Origin: DAINBT01 sp036732785 | Lineage (GTDB): Bacteria; Planctomycetota; Phycisphaerae; Sedimentisphaerales; SM23-30 | NCBI GenBank assembly: GCA_964537505.1 | Contig: CAZICK010000010.1 | Span: forward strand, 1 to 59,546 | Length of the DNA: 59,546 nt | Direction of reading: 5' to 3' | In this document: positions 16,839 through 26,215 of the stretch, in pieces | Numbering within the stretch: the stretch's first letter is position 1 | Layout: each line of letters opens with the position of its first letter | The notes under the pieces: model-generated | The model's database searches: none | Seen by the model: the letters and a program-made list of their open reading frames with translations, nothing else | Told to the model about the DNA's origin: nothing | Translations under genes and position numbers: made by a program

Positions 16839-19808
16839 ATGGCACAACAAACCAAGCGTTTTTGCCCAGGGCTGATAATTCTTGTCGGTGCTTTTCTTTT
16901 ATTGCCGGCTGTGGCGATGTGCGAAGTCGAGAGGTCTTATGTGCAGGCGGTTATACCACCGTCGGAGACGACCATCGATGTTGCCGGTTCAGTGATCAGT
17001 CTTAACGGGACGTGGAAATTTAATCCGGCCGCGTCGGCGGACTTTTGGAAACAACAGGCCGATATCGCGGGCTGGTCAAATATAGATGTGCCCGGTGAAT
17101 GGGTTATGCAGGGTTTTGATGTTGCCGCCCATGCGGCCGGCGGGTATGTTCGGCAATTCGATGTTCCGAAAAAATGGGCAGGCAACCAGGTTAAACTGCG
17201 TTTTGACGGGGTATTCAGCGTCGCCGCGGTGTATGTAAACGGCAAAGAGGTCGGCCGACATGAAGGCGGCTTTACACCATTCGAGCTGGATGTGACTGAG
17301 GCTGTCAGGTTCGGGTTGAGCAATACCCTGGCAGTGGCGGTAACCAGTGAGTCCCTATCGGATACGCTGGCCAGTGCTTCACAATATGCTGTACATCCAT
17401 TGGGCGGTATTTCGCGCAAGGTTACGTTGCTGGTCGTTTCGAAGGTCAATGTGAAGTCGTATCATGTTACGACCGAATTTGACGAGGCGTTCGATGACGC
17501 GACGATGAATGTCTCGATGAAGATCCATAACCAGACGGATAAAAGACTTAAAGGCGCAAAGCTGGAATTTTCGTTGCTGAAATGGCCGACGAGGGAGTCT
17601 GTCCAGCTTGAAAAGACAAGCATGCCGCTGCCGGAAATCGCCGCCGGGCAAATGCTGGACGAGACAATTGAGATCGCGGTCGATTCGCCAAAGAAGTGGG
17701 ACAATGAACATCCGAATCTGTATGTGCTTCAATGCAAATTGATAAATGGCTTTGAGACCATACAAACGGTGGAACGACGTTTTGGTTTTCGGCAGGTGGA
17801 AGTTCGCGGCAATGAGCTGTTCGTAAACAATAATCCGGTTAAACTGCGTGCGGTTAATCGCCATGAAGCACATCCGAGACGTGGGCGAAGTCTTACGATG
17901 GAGCAGTGGCGCAGGGATGTCGAGCTTTTCCGCGAGGCGAACTGCAATCTGATCCGGACTTCGCATTATCCGCCGGCAGAGGAATTTGTCGATCTGTGCG
18001 ATGAGTTTGGTCTTTTTGTCGAGGAAGAAGCCGCCCTTTGCTGGGTTGGTCGTGGGCCAAAGTGGGAAAAAAGGGATCCACAAAGTTCTGACTGCCAGGA
18101 AATCATTGTCAGAAGCGCCTTGGAGATGGTCGAGCGAGACCGCAGTCATCCGAGTATTTTATTCTGGTCACTTGCAAACGAATCTGAATGGGGGCCGAAT
18201 TTCGAGAGTTCTTATGAATCAGCCCGTAAATGTGATCCGAGCAGAGCGTTTACATTCCATGATCAGAACGCCGTCGGTAGTAATAATGTCATAATCGCCA
18301 ACTACCATTACCCCACGGCCAACGGTCCGAAGGAATTCGCAAATCGCGAGCGCCCGATATGGTTCGGCGAATACTGCCATCTAAATGTGTATAACCGCTA
18401 TGAGTTGTGGACCGATCCCGGGCTGCGGGATGTCTGGGGTCGCGGGTTTCAGTCGATGTGGGACAATATGTACACGAGCAAGGGCATCCTTGGCGGTGCG
18501 ATCTGGTCGGGCATTGACGATACCTTCCATCTGCCGGGCGGCCATACGGTTGGTTATGGTTCGTGGGGGCCGATTGATGGCTGGCGGCGTCTCAAGCCAG
18601 AGTACTGGCATGTCAAGAAGGTGTATTCGCCTGTGCGCATCAGCGTTGATTATATCGAAGCACCTGCAAGCGGTGGGAGCATTACAATTCCACTGGAAAA
18701 CCGGCATAACTTTACGAACATAAAAGAACTGGACATACAGTGGCAGATCGGAGATCAAAAGGGCAAAGCGACCGCCGATATTGCTCCGCGTACAAAGGGT
18801 GAGATGACTATTCGCACGAACCTGTCTGATCTTGACGGCCAAAGTGTTTATCTGCAGTTTGGCTCACCTTTGGGTTTTGTTGTTGACGAGTACCGTTTGC
18901 CGATAGGCAAGCCGGTTCCAGTGAAAGAAGCAACCGGCGGCACGGCGAGAACGGGTGAGATTGCTGTCAAATCAGACGCCAGGCAGATTACAATTGCGGC
19001 GGGCGAAGTTGTCTTAAAACTTGATAATCAGACCGGCCTGATTATCGAAGCGACACAAGATAATAATCGTATTCTCAGCGGAGGGCCCGAATTGATGATT
19101 CTGCCACTCAATAGCGCTGGCAATACGCAGATGACAAAAGACATGAAGCCTGTTTCGTTCGATACGGCGGTATGTTCCGGCAGAAAGGTTAAAAGTGTTT
19201 CAGTTACACAGAATGACATCGCCGCGATGGTCACTGTTGCTGACAGCTACGACATTGCGCAAGGCGGTTATACACTGACAATCGGGGCCGACGGGACGAT
19301 GACGATTGATTATGAGTATGAGTTGACCGGTGCGATCAGTCCCCGGCAATACGGAATGGTTGTGACATATCCGGGCGGCTTTACCAAACTGAGCTGGCTG
19401 CGAAAAGGATTATGGAGCGTCTATCCGAAGGACCATATTGCCCGCCTTGAAGGTGAAGCCGATGCTTTTGTTGGAGTCGAATTATCAGGCATGGCAGGGC
19501 CGGTATCCAAACCGGATTACGCATGGCGGCATGACACCAATGAACTCGGTACAAATGATTTTCGGTCAACGAAGGAAAACATCATTAGCGCTCACCTAGC
19601 CGATTCCCAAATCCGTGGGCCTGTGGTGGAATCGGATGGCAGTGAGCATATTCGCTGTTGGGTCGAAGGTGATTCAACCCGGATGCTGATTGCCGAGTAT
19701 AACAACCCCGGCTCGGATCATTTTGTCCGCATACACATCGCAGCGGCAGAGAAACCGCTTAAGCCCGGTGATAAAATCAGCGGTTTGATCCGGTTCAAAA
19801 TAGAATAA
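16839..19808 (+). CDS. Secreted glycoside hydrolase family 2 protein, beta-galactosidase type
   Basis: A 989-residue exported enzyme with a signal peptide ending near VAMCE. GH2 modules follow in order: sugar-binding jelly-roll (about 40-195, LNGTWKFNP, GGYVRQFDVP), Ig-like (about 200-315), TIM barrel (about 320-610) and C-terminal beta domains. The catalytic acid/base is Glu448 in SLANESEWG and the nucleophile is probably Glu511 in WFGEYCH, in the usual order. NRHEAHPRRGRS and RTSHYPP are GH2 barrel motifs. The family hydrolyses beta-galactosides, glucuronides or mannosides, and I cannot set the exact substrate. The ATG at 16839 has AAAGGAAA before it and is preferred to one 30 bp upstream. 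A Cys-plus-signal arrangement could indicate a lipoprotein, but the lipobox is poor. Confidence 0.9.
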   Translation: MAQQTKRFCPGLIILVGAFLLLPAVAMCEVERSYVQAVIPPSETTIDVAGSVISLNGTWKFNPAASADFWKQQADIAGWSNIDVPGEWVMQGFDVAAHAAGGYVRQFDVPKKWAGNQVKLRFDGVFSVAAVYVNGKEVGRHEGGFTPFELDVTEAVRFGLSNTLAVAVTSESLSDTLASASQYAVHPLGGISRKVTLLVVSKVNVKSYHVTTEFDEAFDDATMNVSMKIHNQTDKRLKGAKLEFSLLKWPTRESVQLEKTSMPLPEIAAGQMLDETIEIAVDSPKKWDNEHPNLYVLQCKLINGFETIQTVERRFGFRQVEVRGNELFVNNNPVKLRAVNRHEAHPRRGRSLTMEQWRRDVELFREANCNLIRTSHYPPAEEFVDLCDEFGLFVEEEAALCWVGRGPKWEKRDPQSSDCQEIIVRSALEMVERDRSHPSILFWSLANESEWGPNFESSYESARKCDPSRAFTFHDQNAVGSNNVIIANYHYPTANGPKEFANRERPIWFGEYCHLNVYNRYELWTDPGLRDVWGRGFQSMWDNMYTSKGILGGAIWSGIDDTFHLPGGHTVGYGSWGPIDGWRRLKPEYWHVKKVYSPVRISVDYIEAPASGGSITIPLENRHNFTNIKELDIQWQIGDQKGKATADIAPRTKGEMTIRTNLSDLDGQSVYLQFGSPLGFVVDEYRLPIGKPVPVKEATGGTARTGEIAVKSDARQITIAAGEVVLKLDNQTGLIIEATQDNNRILSGGPELMILPLNSAGNTQMTKDMKPVSFDTAVCSGRKVKSVSVTQNDIAAMVTVADSYDIAQGGYTLTIGADGTMTIDYEYELTGAISPRQYGMVVTYPGGFTKLSWLRKGLWSVYPKDHIARLEGEADAFVGVELSGMAGPVSKPDYAWRHDTNELGTNDFRSTKENIISAHLADSQIRGPVVESDGSEHIRCWVEGDSTRMLIAEYNNPGSDHFVRIHIAAAEKPLKPGDKISGLIRFKIE

Positions 19809-19818
19809 GACGTTCGGC

Positions 19819-19873
19819 AGTGCGATTTCGCACTTTTTCTTGTGTGTTGCTTATACGCAAAGCTAGAACAGGG
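19819..19873 (+). repeat. Dispersed repeat R1, copy 3, acting as terminator of the GH2 gene
   Basis: GTGCG-ATTT-CGCAC (19820-19833) followed by TTTTT forms a terminator 11 bp after the stop codon. The conserved tail CTTGTGTGTTGCTTATACGC, then AAAGCTAGAACAGGG, continues beyond the T-run, so the repeat is longer than the terminator itself. Confidence 0.75.
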
Positions 19874-19957
19874 CCTTTTTAGACCAAAACCGATAATTTT
19901 ATACGTTAGCGGAACATTTATCGAAAGCATATAAAAATCCATTTTAGCGTAACAGGC

Positions 19958-20003
19958 CCTGTTGGATGGAAATTGGGTTAAAAAAACTGCGAAAGTTAAC
20001 CGG
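19958..20003 (+). repeat. Dispersed repeat R2, copy 2
   Basis: CCTGTTGGATGGAAATTGGG, then TTAAAAAAACTGCGAAAGTT, then AACCGG. It matches 35556-35599 at most positions, mainly with transitions differing. Confidence 0.7.
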
Positions 20004-20319
20004 CACAAGAGTTGAAATGACATGACAGTTGCTCGAAATAGTTTTGGGCGACGGCCGTCCCGTGCGAGCCTGAATCCGCTGTAGTCATTTTTTCTATTTT
20101 CTTCCTTCATAATCATACGAGTGTGAACTACTAAATGGGAATCGGGTATTGCATGGCTTCCTTTTGCAAATTTTAACCCATTGAAATTAATTCCTTGGGC
20201 TGTACTGGTTGAGCGTGAATTGGCCAAACGCATTTAAGCGGTTACACTTATTTTTATCTGATTTGCCAATGGCAAATCAAGGTTTTTCAAGGCATAAGGG
20301 GATCAAGAATACATTTTGA

Positions 20320-20582
20320 AGGAAGTGGGTGGGCACTAAGGTGCACCCGGACGGTATTGCGTCATCCCGGCTGCCTCATCCTTGCGGGACAACCTGGCTT
20401 CAAGATGAGATACCTTCTGCCACTGGTAAAATTGGGTTGGCACAATGCCGTTTTGGTCACAAACCCCTGAGATAGGCACCTTTTCCACCTAGATACTTTC
20501 ACAGAAGCTGAACCTTCTGTGGAAGGAAACATTGCTCTGGGCCAGCACGGGGTGCGAGATTCCCATGCCGGCCTTTATTTTT
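20320..20582 (+). ncRNA. Candidate structured RNA or leader upstream of the MTA phosphorylase gene, unassigned
   Basis: Consecutive potential hairpins include GCAC-TAAG-GTGC inside a GGGT/ACCC helix (about 20330), GGACG/CGTC (about 20350-20370), and CAGAAG-CTGAAC-CTTCTG (about 20501-20518). The last is a bulged GGCCAGCA/TGCCGGCC hairpin followed by TTTATTTTT (20574-20582). Only about 120 bp separate this end from the downstream ATG. None of the SAM, SAH or cobalamin riboswitch cores could be matched. It could be a riboswitch-like attenuator or a free RNA. Confidence 0.35.
20539..20582 (+). terminator. R3 hairpin with T-tract, probable intrinsic terminator
   Basis: GGGCCAGCACGGGG, TGCGAGA, TTCCCATGCCGGCC fold into a strong hairpin with one A/G mismatch, followed by TTTATTTTT. 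A close relative without a T-tract occurs at 28627-28660. Confidence 0.6.
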
Positions 20583-20700
20583 GCGTTTCAGATTGGATTT
20601 CGGGTCTTTGGTTGACAACTCGTGATTCATCATATATGATTTTACGGGACGTCAGCGACAGTGTGATCTTTTATGCCAGTTTGGTATATGGAGCCTTGTT

Positions 20701-21588
20701 ATGTTTGAAGAGCCACGTATCGGTATTATAGGCGGTTCGGGCCTTGGCCAGGCTCTAACCCGCCGAACGATCGGGACAGAACACGATATCGACACGCCTT
20801 TCGGCAAGCCTTCAGGCCCGGTCATAACCTGCGAGGTCAGTTCGATTCCCATCGCTTTTTTGGCCCGCCACGGTCCGGGCCATATACTAAACCCATCGTC
20901 TGTTCCCTACTGCGCCAACATTTACGCCCTGAAATCCCTCGGCGTCACCCATATCATCGCCAGCGGAGCCAGCGGTTCTCTCGTCGATGGGATCGCTCCG
21001 TCAGAGCTTGTCATCCCCGACCAGGTGATCGACAAGACCTTCAAGCGAGCCAACAGTTTTTTCGACGGACAACTGGCAGTGCATGTGGACTTCGCTTATC
21101 CATTTTGTCAGCAACTGCGTCAGCTTCTGCTCGACGCCGGCGACACGATAGCCGCCAAAGTGCACGACGGCGGCACATACGTGTGCATGGAAGGACCGCA
21201 GTTCAGCACCCGCGCCGAGTCACTATTGCACCGTTCATGGGGCGCACATCTGATCGGCATGACGTGTATGCCCGAGGCGAAACTGGCGCGTGAAGCTGAG
21301 ATCTGCTATGCCCTTGTAGCACTGCCGACGGACTACGACTGTTGGAAACCACACGCCGGCGAGAAAGACAAACACTCTCTTATGACTGAAATAATCGGCA
21401 ATCTCAATATCGCCACCGAAAACGCCATCGAGCTGATAAACGCCGCTCTGACAAAAGCAGCCCCACTGCTCCAGACCCAATGCGAACACCACAGAGCACT
21501 TGAACTGGGAATATGGTCAGACAAGAACTACATCACCGACCCCACCTGGCACAAACTCAAGCTGCTCATCGAAAAATATATAATGTAA
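20701..21588 (+). CDS. mtnP: S-methyl-5'-thioadenosine phosphorylase family protein
   Basis: A 295-residue cytoplasmic nucleoside phosphorylase. It probably cleaves 5'-methylthioadenosine with phosphate into adenine and methylthioribose 1-phosphate, in methionine and polyamine salvage. The MTAP/PNP pattern is clear: IGIIGGSGLGQ at the N-terminus, TPFGKPSGPV, FLARHGPGH (phosphate and sugar binding), ASGASGSLVD, and GGTYVCMEGPQFSTRAE (about 160-176). It continues with GMTCMPEAKLAREAEICYA and ALPTDYDCWK, the purine-site region that separates MTAP from PNP. The ATG at 20701 is preceded by TGGAGCC. The protein is slightly longer than human MTAP. A hairpin-rich leader lies just upstream. A purine nucleoside specificity other than MTA remains possible. 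Confidence 0.88.
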   Translation: MFEEPRIGIIGGSGLGQALTRRTIGTEHDIDTPFGKPSGPVITCEVSSIPIAFLARHGPGHILNPSSVPYCANIYALKSLGVTHIIASGASGSLVDGIAPSELVIPDQVIDKTFKRANSFFDGQLAVHVDFAYPFCQQLRQLLLDAGDTIAAKVHDGGTYVCMEGPQFSTRAESLLHRSWGAHLIGMTCMPEAKLAREAEICYALVALPTDYDCWKPHAGEKDKHSLMTEIIGNLNIATENAIELINAALTKAAPLLQTQCEHHRALELGIWSDKNYITDPTWHKLKLLIEKYIM

Positions 21589-21686
21589 ACATATCCTCGA
21601 TGTCGGCGTTGCACTTATTCGTTATAACTAAGTGTTCGTAAAGTAGTTATGCGTGCTTGCCAGCTCAAAGCGGTCAGTTTGAGTAA

Positions 21687-23342
21687 TTAATTGGTAGTCG
21701 CTTCCTGATGGGTTACGATCGGCACGTAACCGACCTCCAGTCCCGCGGGCGGTGTCACGAGAAGGGCCGGATCGAATGTCGCCAGGGTTCCACTGCTCAG
21801 CGGCGCCATGTAGTCCCTGTCGATAGGCCAGTTGACGTGTATCTTCTCGACGAAGGCCTGCAGTTTCGCCTTCTTTTCTTCACTCCAATTATACTGCTGG
21901 AAAGACGGCTGATCGATAAACCGGTACCAGAAGTATGTAACGGTCGAGCCGTCTGTAAGATTGACCTTGTAAGGGCCACTCTTCGGGCCTGGCTTGCTCC
22001 AGGCGCCGCCGGTCGGTGAGGTGTATGGATCGCCCGGTCGAGCCAGTCTGAACTCCTTGGTCAGAAGATTTGTCTCCTTTGGAACATCCGCGGCGGATAC
22101 GGCGATGCGCTCATCCCCGACATGTTTGAAATACTGAGGGAAATAGCCGTTGGCGTTGGTAGTGCCATCGCGCCACTCCAGGCCCCATACATCGGATTCG
22201 AATATCCTGGTGTCAAAGATTTTGTCAACGCCGGTGATTTTCTTGCCGCCTTGATCGAAATGTGGCGTATATGTACCTAATTTGGACCTGAAGGCGCCCT
22301 TCTCGTCGAACTTTCCAGAGCAGGCCGGGCCACCATCCCGCCATGCTTTGAAGGCGTCGTACAAGGTCGCCTTGGAGTAATATGTTACGTCCTGCACCAG
22401 CAGGGTTCTTCCTTTGTCATCTACCGGGAACTGCAACTTGGGCAGTTTCGAATAAACGACACCCTTGGAGTCCTGAGACCGGAAGCACGGCACAGTGTTG
22501 ATCTCCATGGCGCCGCCGCCCATCACGCCAGGGCGGGCATCGAGTCCGCGTCCATAGATAAATGGATAATTGAATAACTTTCCGATCTTGCTCCATGTCT
22601 CCGGGATATAATAGGCCATCGGCCCTTTGAAGTTGGCCGCACTGAGAAAACAGGTCCAGGCCTGATCACCGGTTGGAGGGTCGCCGGTGGTAGGCTCGGT
22701 AAAGGGTAAGGCCATGTAGGTGATCCCGAGGAATTTGCCGTTGGGATTACCCTGGAAAGGCAGTGCGTCCGGCGGAATGAGCAGACGATTGCTCAATTGA
22801 GCAATTCCCAACCGGTTATCCGGCAGTGCCTCGTTGCTGTAAAAGAACGACCATCCGGGTGAACCGACCTCGTAATCGTAACATTGCGGGGTGGCGTTCA
22901 GACTGAATTTAGGCGGGCCGTAGCGGAAATGGTTACCCGCCCAATAGCCCAGGCCTCCTTCCACAGTCTGAAAAACGCTATCCCAGGTAGGCCCTCGCTC
23001 CGGCCAGTTATCCCTGGCAAGTGTACCGATCGGAGCGAGCGGCTTATCCTTGTTGTCGGAATTGTCCGGTGATATCCAGGCGCTGGGCAAGCCGATCTGA
23101 AAATGGGCAATCGGCTTGTCAATCAGCGGCCAGACCGCGGCATAAAACCCCATGCCCGAACTGTAAGCAGCCCGGTCCGGCGGACGGGTTGCATTGTAGC
23201 TTATATAACCGTGCAGACCGTTGGAAGATGAGATGACGACACCCGCTTGACTTTCCCCGGCTTTGTCTGAATCGTTCTGCTGCCCTTGACAAGACCACGG
23301 CACGATTACGAGGGCCAGAATGACTAGTAATGAGGTTTTCAT
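21687..23342 (-). CDS. Secreted protein of unknown function
   Basis: I do not recognise the family of this 551-residue protein. The ATG at 23342 has AAGGAG 6 bases upstream. Residues 1-20 form a signal sequence (LLVILALVIVPWSCQGQ). A cysteine at the cleavage zone could make it a lipoprotein, but the lipobox is weak. The mature part is rich in Gly, Pro, Trp and Tyr, and contains GYISYNATRPPDR, WPERGPTWDS, YGRGLDARPGVMGGGAMEIN and FWYRFIDQPSFQQYNWSEEK, with no obvious metal or nucleotide site. It lies 98 bp from and convergent with the MTA phosphorylase gene, and 137 bp downstream of two LamG protein genes on the same strand. Export and surface location are the only inferences I can support. 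Confidence 0.75.
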   Translation of the reverse strand: MKTSLLVILALVIVPWSCQGQQNDSDKAGESQAGVVISSSNGLHGYISYNATRPPDRAAYSSGMGFYAAVWPLIDKPIAHFQIGLPSAWISPDNSDNKDKPLAPIGTLARDNWPERGPTWDSVFQTVEGGLGYWAGNHFRYGPPKFSLNATPQCYDYEVGSPGWSFFYSNEALPDNRLGIAQLSNRLLIPPDALPFQGNPNGKFLGITYMALPFTEPTTGDPPTGDQAWTCFLSAANFKGPMAYYIPETWSKIGKLFNYPFIYGRGLDARPGVMGGGAMEINTVPCFRSQDSKGVVYSKLPKLQFPVDDKGRTLLVQDVTYYSKATLYDAFKAWRDGGPACSGKFDEKGAFRSKLGTYTPHFDQGGKKITGVDKIFDTRIFESDVWGLEWRDGTTNANGYFPQYFKHVGDERIAVSAADVPKETNLLTKEFRLARPGDPYTSPTGGAWSKPGPKSGPYKVNLTDGSTVTYFWYRFIDQPSFQQYNWSEEKKAKLQAFVEKIHVNWPIDRDYMAPLSSGTLATFDPALLVTPPAGLEVGYVPIVTHQEATTN

Positions 23343-23479
23343 GTTTTTCTCCTTGATTAGATGGTTATTAAGTTACTGTTGCGAAAGCTACGTAACGCCG
23401 GCACCTTGCCGGCAACACCTGATTTAAACGTATGCTCCAATTATAGGCGGCTTCCTGCGAAGTAGCAACCCTGCTTTAT

Positions 23480-26155
23480 TCAGTAAATTTTACAACTTAT
23501 CCGTTTATATGATGTTTGCCTGATCCAGATTATCATTGTTTTTGTGCCGTGGGTATCTCTTATGATTCCCTGCCTGAAATTCGTGCATGGAACTTGTTTT
23601 TTACCGTCAATTTCCATTTGAGCTGAGGGCTTGGCGTCCCAGTTCTTGATGACAAAGCAGGGATTCATTACGGGATTTTCCTGGGAACCATCCAGCTCAA
23701 ATGAGAGCGTATCCGATTCTTTTATTATGACATAAGCTCTTTGTCTTTTATCGTAATCACTGCCCTGACCGCCATTCATAGAGATTAATTTGGCAGGTGT
23801 ATTCCATGAACGGTTAAGGTCCTTAAGCTCAGTTGCCGGGAGGTTTGTTATTCCATAGATATTATATAGTTCCGTTCGACCATCGTCGAGAAGATGGTCC
23901 AGGCCATCAAGCGTCCCCAGGCATGAAGAGCTTGTCCGGTCTTTTCCGGTCGCTACCGTGCCGTCACTTGGCAGGAGGCCAAAAGGATAATGGTTCCAGG
24001 CGTTATACTTCGAATGGCCATAAGCCAGTCTCATTGATTCCCATTGGCTGTATGGTCTCCAGTTTGAACCGACTTCTCCGATATTGAAATGTTTATATTC
24101 GGAGTTAAGATTCGTGTACACCAGGTTTTTATTTCCGGCAATCAGCGGAGTGTTTCTAAAGGTTGGGCCGACGGAATAATTCCATGTTTCTGTTTCTCCG
24201 GCCATGTTGGAAAGGGTGACAGAATCATAGGGGACATTGTCTTCAGGCCTGGTTCCCGGTTGGCTGAGCATTTCGTTTTGTTGTGTTTGTGCCGGGAGGT
24301 CGGCTAATCTTCTGCTCACCTGATAGCGCACAGATACGGCATCCGGATATATATACCAATACTCGTCGGTCCACAAACCCCATCCGTTTTCATCCACTTC
24401 CATCCAGTCATAACTAATACCCACGCTTGCATTTCGCCAGTGAACGACCACCCTTGCATCGGTATTCTCGATGAGCCGAACGTGTGAGTAGCGGCACATC
24501 TTGTCGGACATGTGTTCATAGCATTGGTCGGTATAATTTTCCGGGCCCTGGTCACTCATCCAGATGCCTGCCGGACCAGGTTGGGTGACCAGGCTGGGCA
24601 GGTAATTCGTACCACGCCAAAAAACAAACCGGCTGGGTTTGTCGTCAAAGGAGACAACTATGTCCGCATAGTCACCCACGCGCCAAAGGCCGTCCCACTC
24701 CGGGCTGCATTTGAGTTTTGTATAAGCAGCACCAAAACCGCCTGCTTTGTCCGGCCCCGCCGGCAAAACCCAATATTGCAAAGGTTGGGGGACATCGGGC
24801 TTAAAAACAAGGTAGTCGGAGTATATTTCCGACGCATTCAAGGCCCTGTCGAATATCCGTACCTCATCGATCAGACCGCTGAAAACCATATTTGAAAGGA
24901 ATGACTTTGTGATCGTGCGTTCATAAGCCCATGGATATTGTTTTTCGTGAGCCATGCCGATATAAAGGTCCAGACCATTTGCATCTTTGACCGCCCCTGA
25001 CGCCGGTTTGGTACTCACTAAGACTCCATCGAAATAAATAGAGAAGCCCTTGGTTTTTTCGTAAACACCGGTAACAAAGGTCCATTTTAACAAGTCCGCT
25101 TTTTCGCTGGTGTCTAATCCCCGCCATTGGCCATTTACATAAGCATACAGTCCTATCTGCCCGAGATGATTTATCTCCAGGGAATACCCGGCCTTTTTGT
25201 CCTGGTCATGATCGACGATGCCTGAGCGGTTCCATGAATATTCCTGAGGAGCGATCCAGGCCTCTATTGTAAAATTACCACTTATCTCCGGCAGTTGGCC
25301 GGCTGGCAGTGTTACTTTGTTGGTGTAGCCGTCAAATGACAGACTTGTTCCCGATACCCCTGTTCTCCAATGGCCCTCCACACCGCCGACAACACAATCG
25401 TATCCATTGACACTTTCTTTCGTCAGATGGTAATTAGGTTTCAATCCTTCGTCGAACCTCATCCATACCACCGGAAACTGGACGGCCTTATCGATAATCG
25501 CAGGCCCCGGAACCGCTTCACCCGGGAGATTCTGCAACTTCGCCGGTATGGTTTTTTTAATTGTAATGCCTGAGGACGTAAGTTCCAATTCCTGCTGGAT
25601 TTCATTCGAGGGGTCATTCCAGTCATCGAGCTTATAACAGCCTTCTTTGACTCTCCTGGTAACAGTCGCATCCGCGTTAATGGTAAAATATTCGTCCGCA
25701 TACTGGGCAAAATACTTTCCAATGTCGCCGCCGTAAGTTTTCCGGAAATCTGTAAAGCTTTCGCTGTTTTGGTTCGGGGCATACCTCCAGTGGATGATAA
25801 CCTTATCGGATGAATTTTCAATTATCCTGACATAAGAGCATTTATTGATTTTATCGGGTCTCTCGGCAGGTCCGTCACCGCTGATTGGTATTATTTTGTC
25901 AACAAAGTGCTTCGTTTCCGCGGTTTGCCAGTACGGCAAATAACTGTATTCACGGCTGAATACAAGTTTCCCCAGTTCTCTTACATTGACGACAATATCA
26001 GCATATTTTCCAGTATTGTTCCCGTCCTCATAATCGAGCCTTGTATAGTACGCATAGAAATCCCGAGTCTGTGAATAAGCGGAAGCGTTCGTCAAAAGAA
26101 CAACAGCCACGCACAGAAAGAATCCGACAATGCGTTTCCAGATTAGCTTATCCAT
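23480..26155 (-). CDS. Secreted LamG-domain protein with a duplicated unrecognised domain
   Basis: An 891-residue exported protein; GGAGGAAA lies about 9 bases before the ATG and a signal peptide ends near ASAYS. The domain order is A (about 32-200), a LamG/concanavalin-like domain (about 235-455, FTIEAWIAPQEY to GLIDEVRIFDRALNASEI), A' (about 470-640) and a C-terminal module (640-891). Domains A and A' share DYADIVV/KYADIVV, a VFWRGTNYLP-type strand, SHVRLIEN/SYVRIIEN, RVVVHWR/KVIIHWR and DEYWYIYPDA/DEYFTINADA. The next gene downstream of its promoter side encodes a paralogue with LamG-A-C order. LamG domains usually bind glycans. The A domain could be catalytic or carbohydrate-binding, and I cannot name its family. 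Confidence 0.8.
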   Translation of the reverse strand: MDKLIWKRIVGFFLCVAVVLLTNASAYSQTRDFYAYYTRLDYEDGNNTGKYADIVVNVRELGKLVFSREYSYLPYWQTAETKHFVDKIIPISGDGPAERPDKINKCSYVRIIENSSDKVIIHWRYAPNQNSESFTDFRKTYGGDIGKYFAQYADEYFTINADATVTRRVKEGCYKLDDWNDPSNEIQQELELTSSGITIKKTIPAKLQNLPGEAVPGPAIIDKAVQFPVVWMRFDEGLKPNYHLTKESVNGYDCVVGGVEGHWRTGVSGTSLSFDGYTNKVTLPAGQLPEISGNFTIEAWIAPQEYSWNRSGIVDHDQDKKAGYSLEINHLGQIGLYAYVNGQWRGLDTSEKADLLKWTFVTGVYEKTKGFSIYFDGVLVSTKPASGAVKDANGLDLYIGMAHEKQYPWAYERTITKSFLSNMVFSGLIDEVRIFDRALNASEIYSDYLVFKPDVPQPLQYWVLPAGPDKAGGFGAAYTKLKCSPEWDGLWRVGDYADIVVSFDDKPSRFVFWRGTNYLPSLVTQPGPAGIWMSDQGPENYTDQCYEHMSDKMCRYSHVRLIENTDARVVVHWRNASVGISYDWMEVDENGWGLWTDEYWYIYPDAVSVRYQVSRRLADLPAQTQQNEMLSQPGTRPEDNVPYDSVTLSNMAGETETWNYSVGPTFRNTPLIAGNKNLVYTNLNSEYKHFNIGEVGSNWRPYSQWESMRLAYGHSKYNAWNHYPFGLLPSDGTVATGKDRTSSSCLGTLDGLDHLLDDGRTELYNIYGITNLPATELKDLNRSWNTPAKLISMNGGQGSDYDKRQRAYVIIKESDTLSFELDGSQENPVMNPCFVIKNWDAKPSAQMEIDGKKQVPCTNFRQGIIRDTHGTKTMIIWIRQTSYKRISCKIY

Positions 26156-26215
26156 TATTCGTTTCCTCCGAAAGATGAAGAGAATTGGGTCAATAACGCG
26201 TTTTACTCAAATTAA

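Larger units (their letters stand above)
19809..20700. other. Gene-free region between the GH2 gene and the MTA phosphorylase gene
   Basis: Holds R1 copy 3, R2 copy 2 (19958-20003), a perfect hairpin GATTTGCC-AAT-GGCAAATC (20260-20278) followed by GGTTTTT, and a hairpin-rich segment (about 20320-20582) ending in R3 plus a T-rich tract. No coding frame has a credible start or family match. Confidence 0.65.

Noticed and set aside
17379..18149. 256-residue minus-strand frame inside the GH2 gene
   Set aside because: It lies opposite the catalytic barrel of a well-conserved enzyme. No ribosome site or family motif is present.
20410..20450. GCCACTG as a possible cobalamin riboswitch
   Set aside because: The remaining cobalamin elements (the GGGAA box, the B12 box and their spacing) were not found around it.
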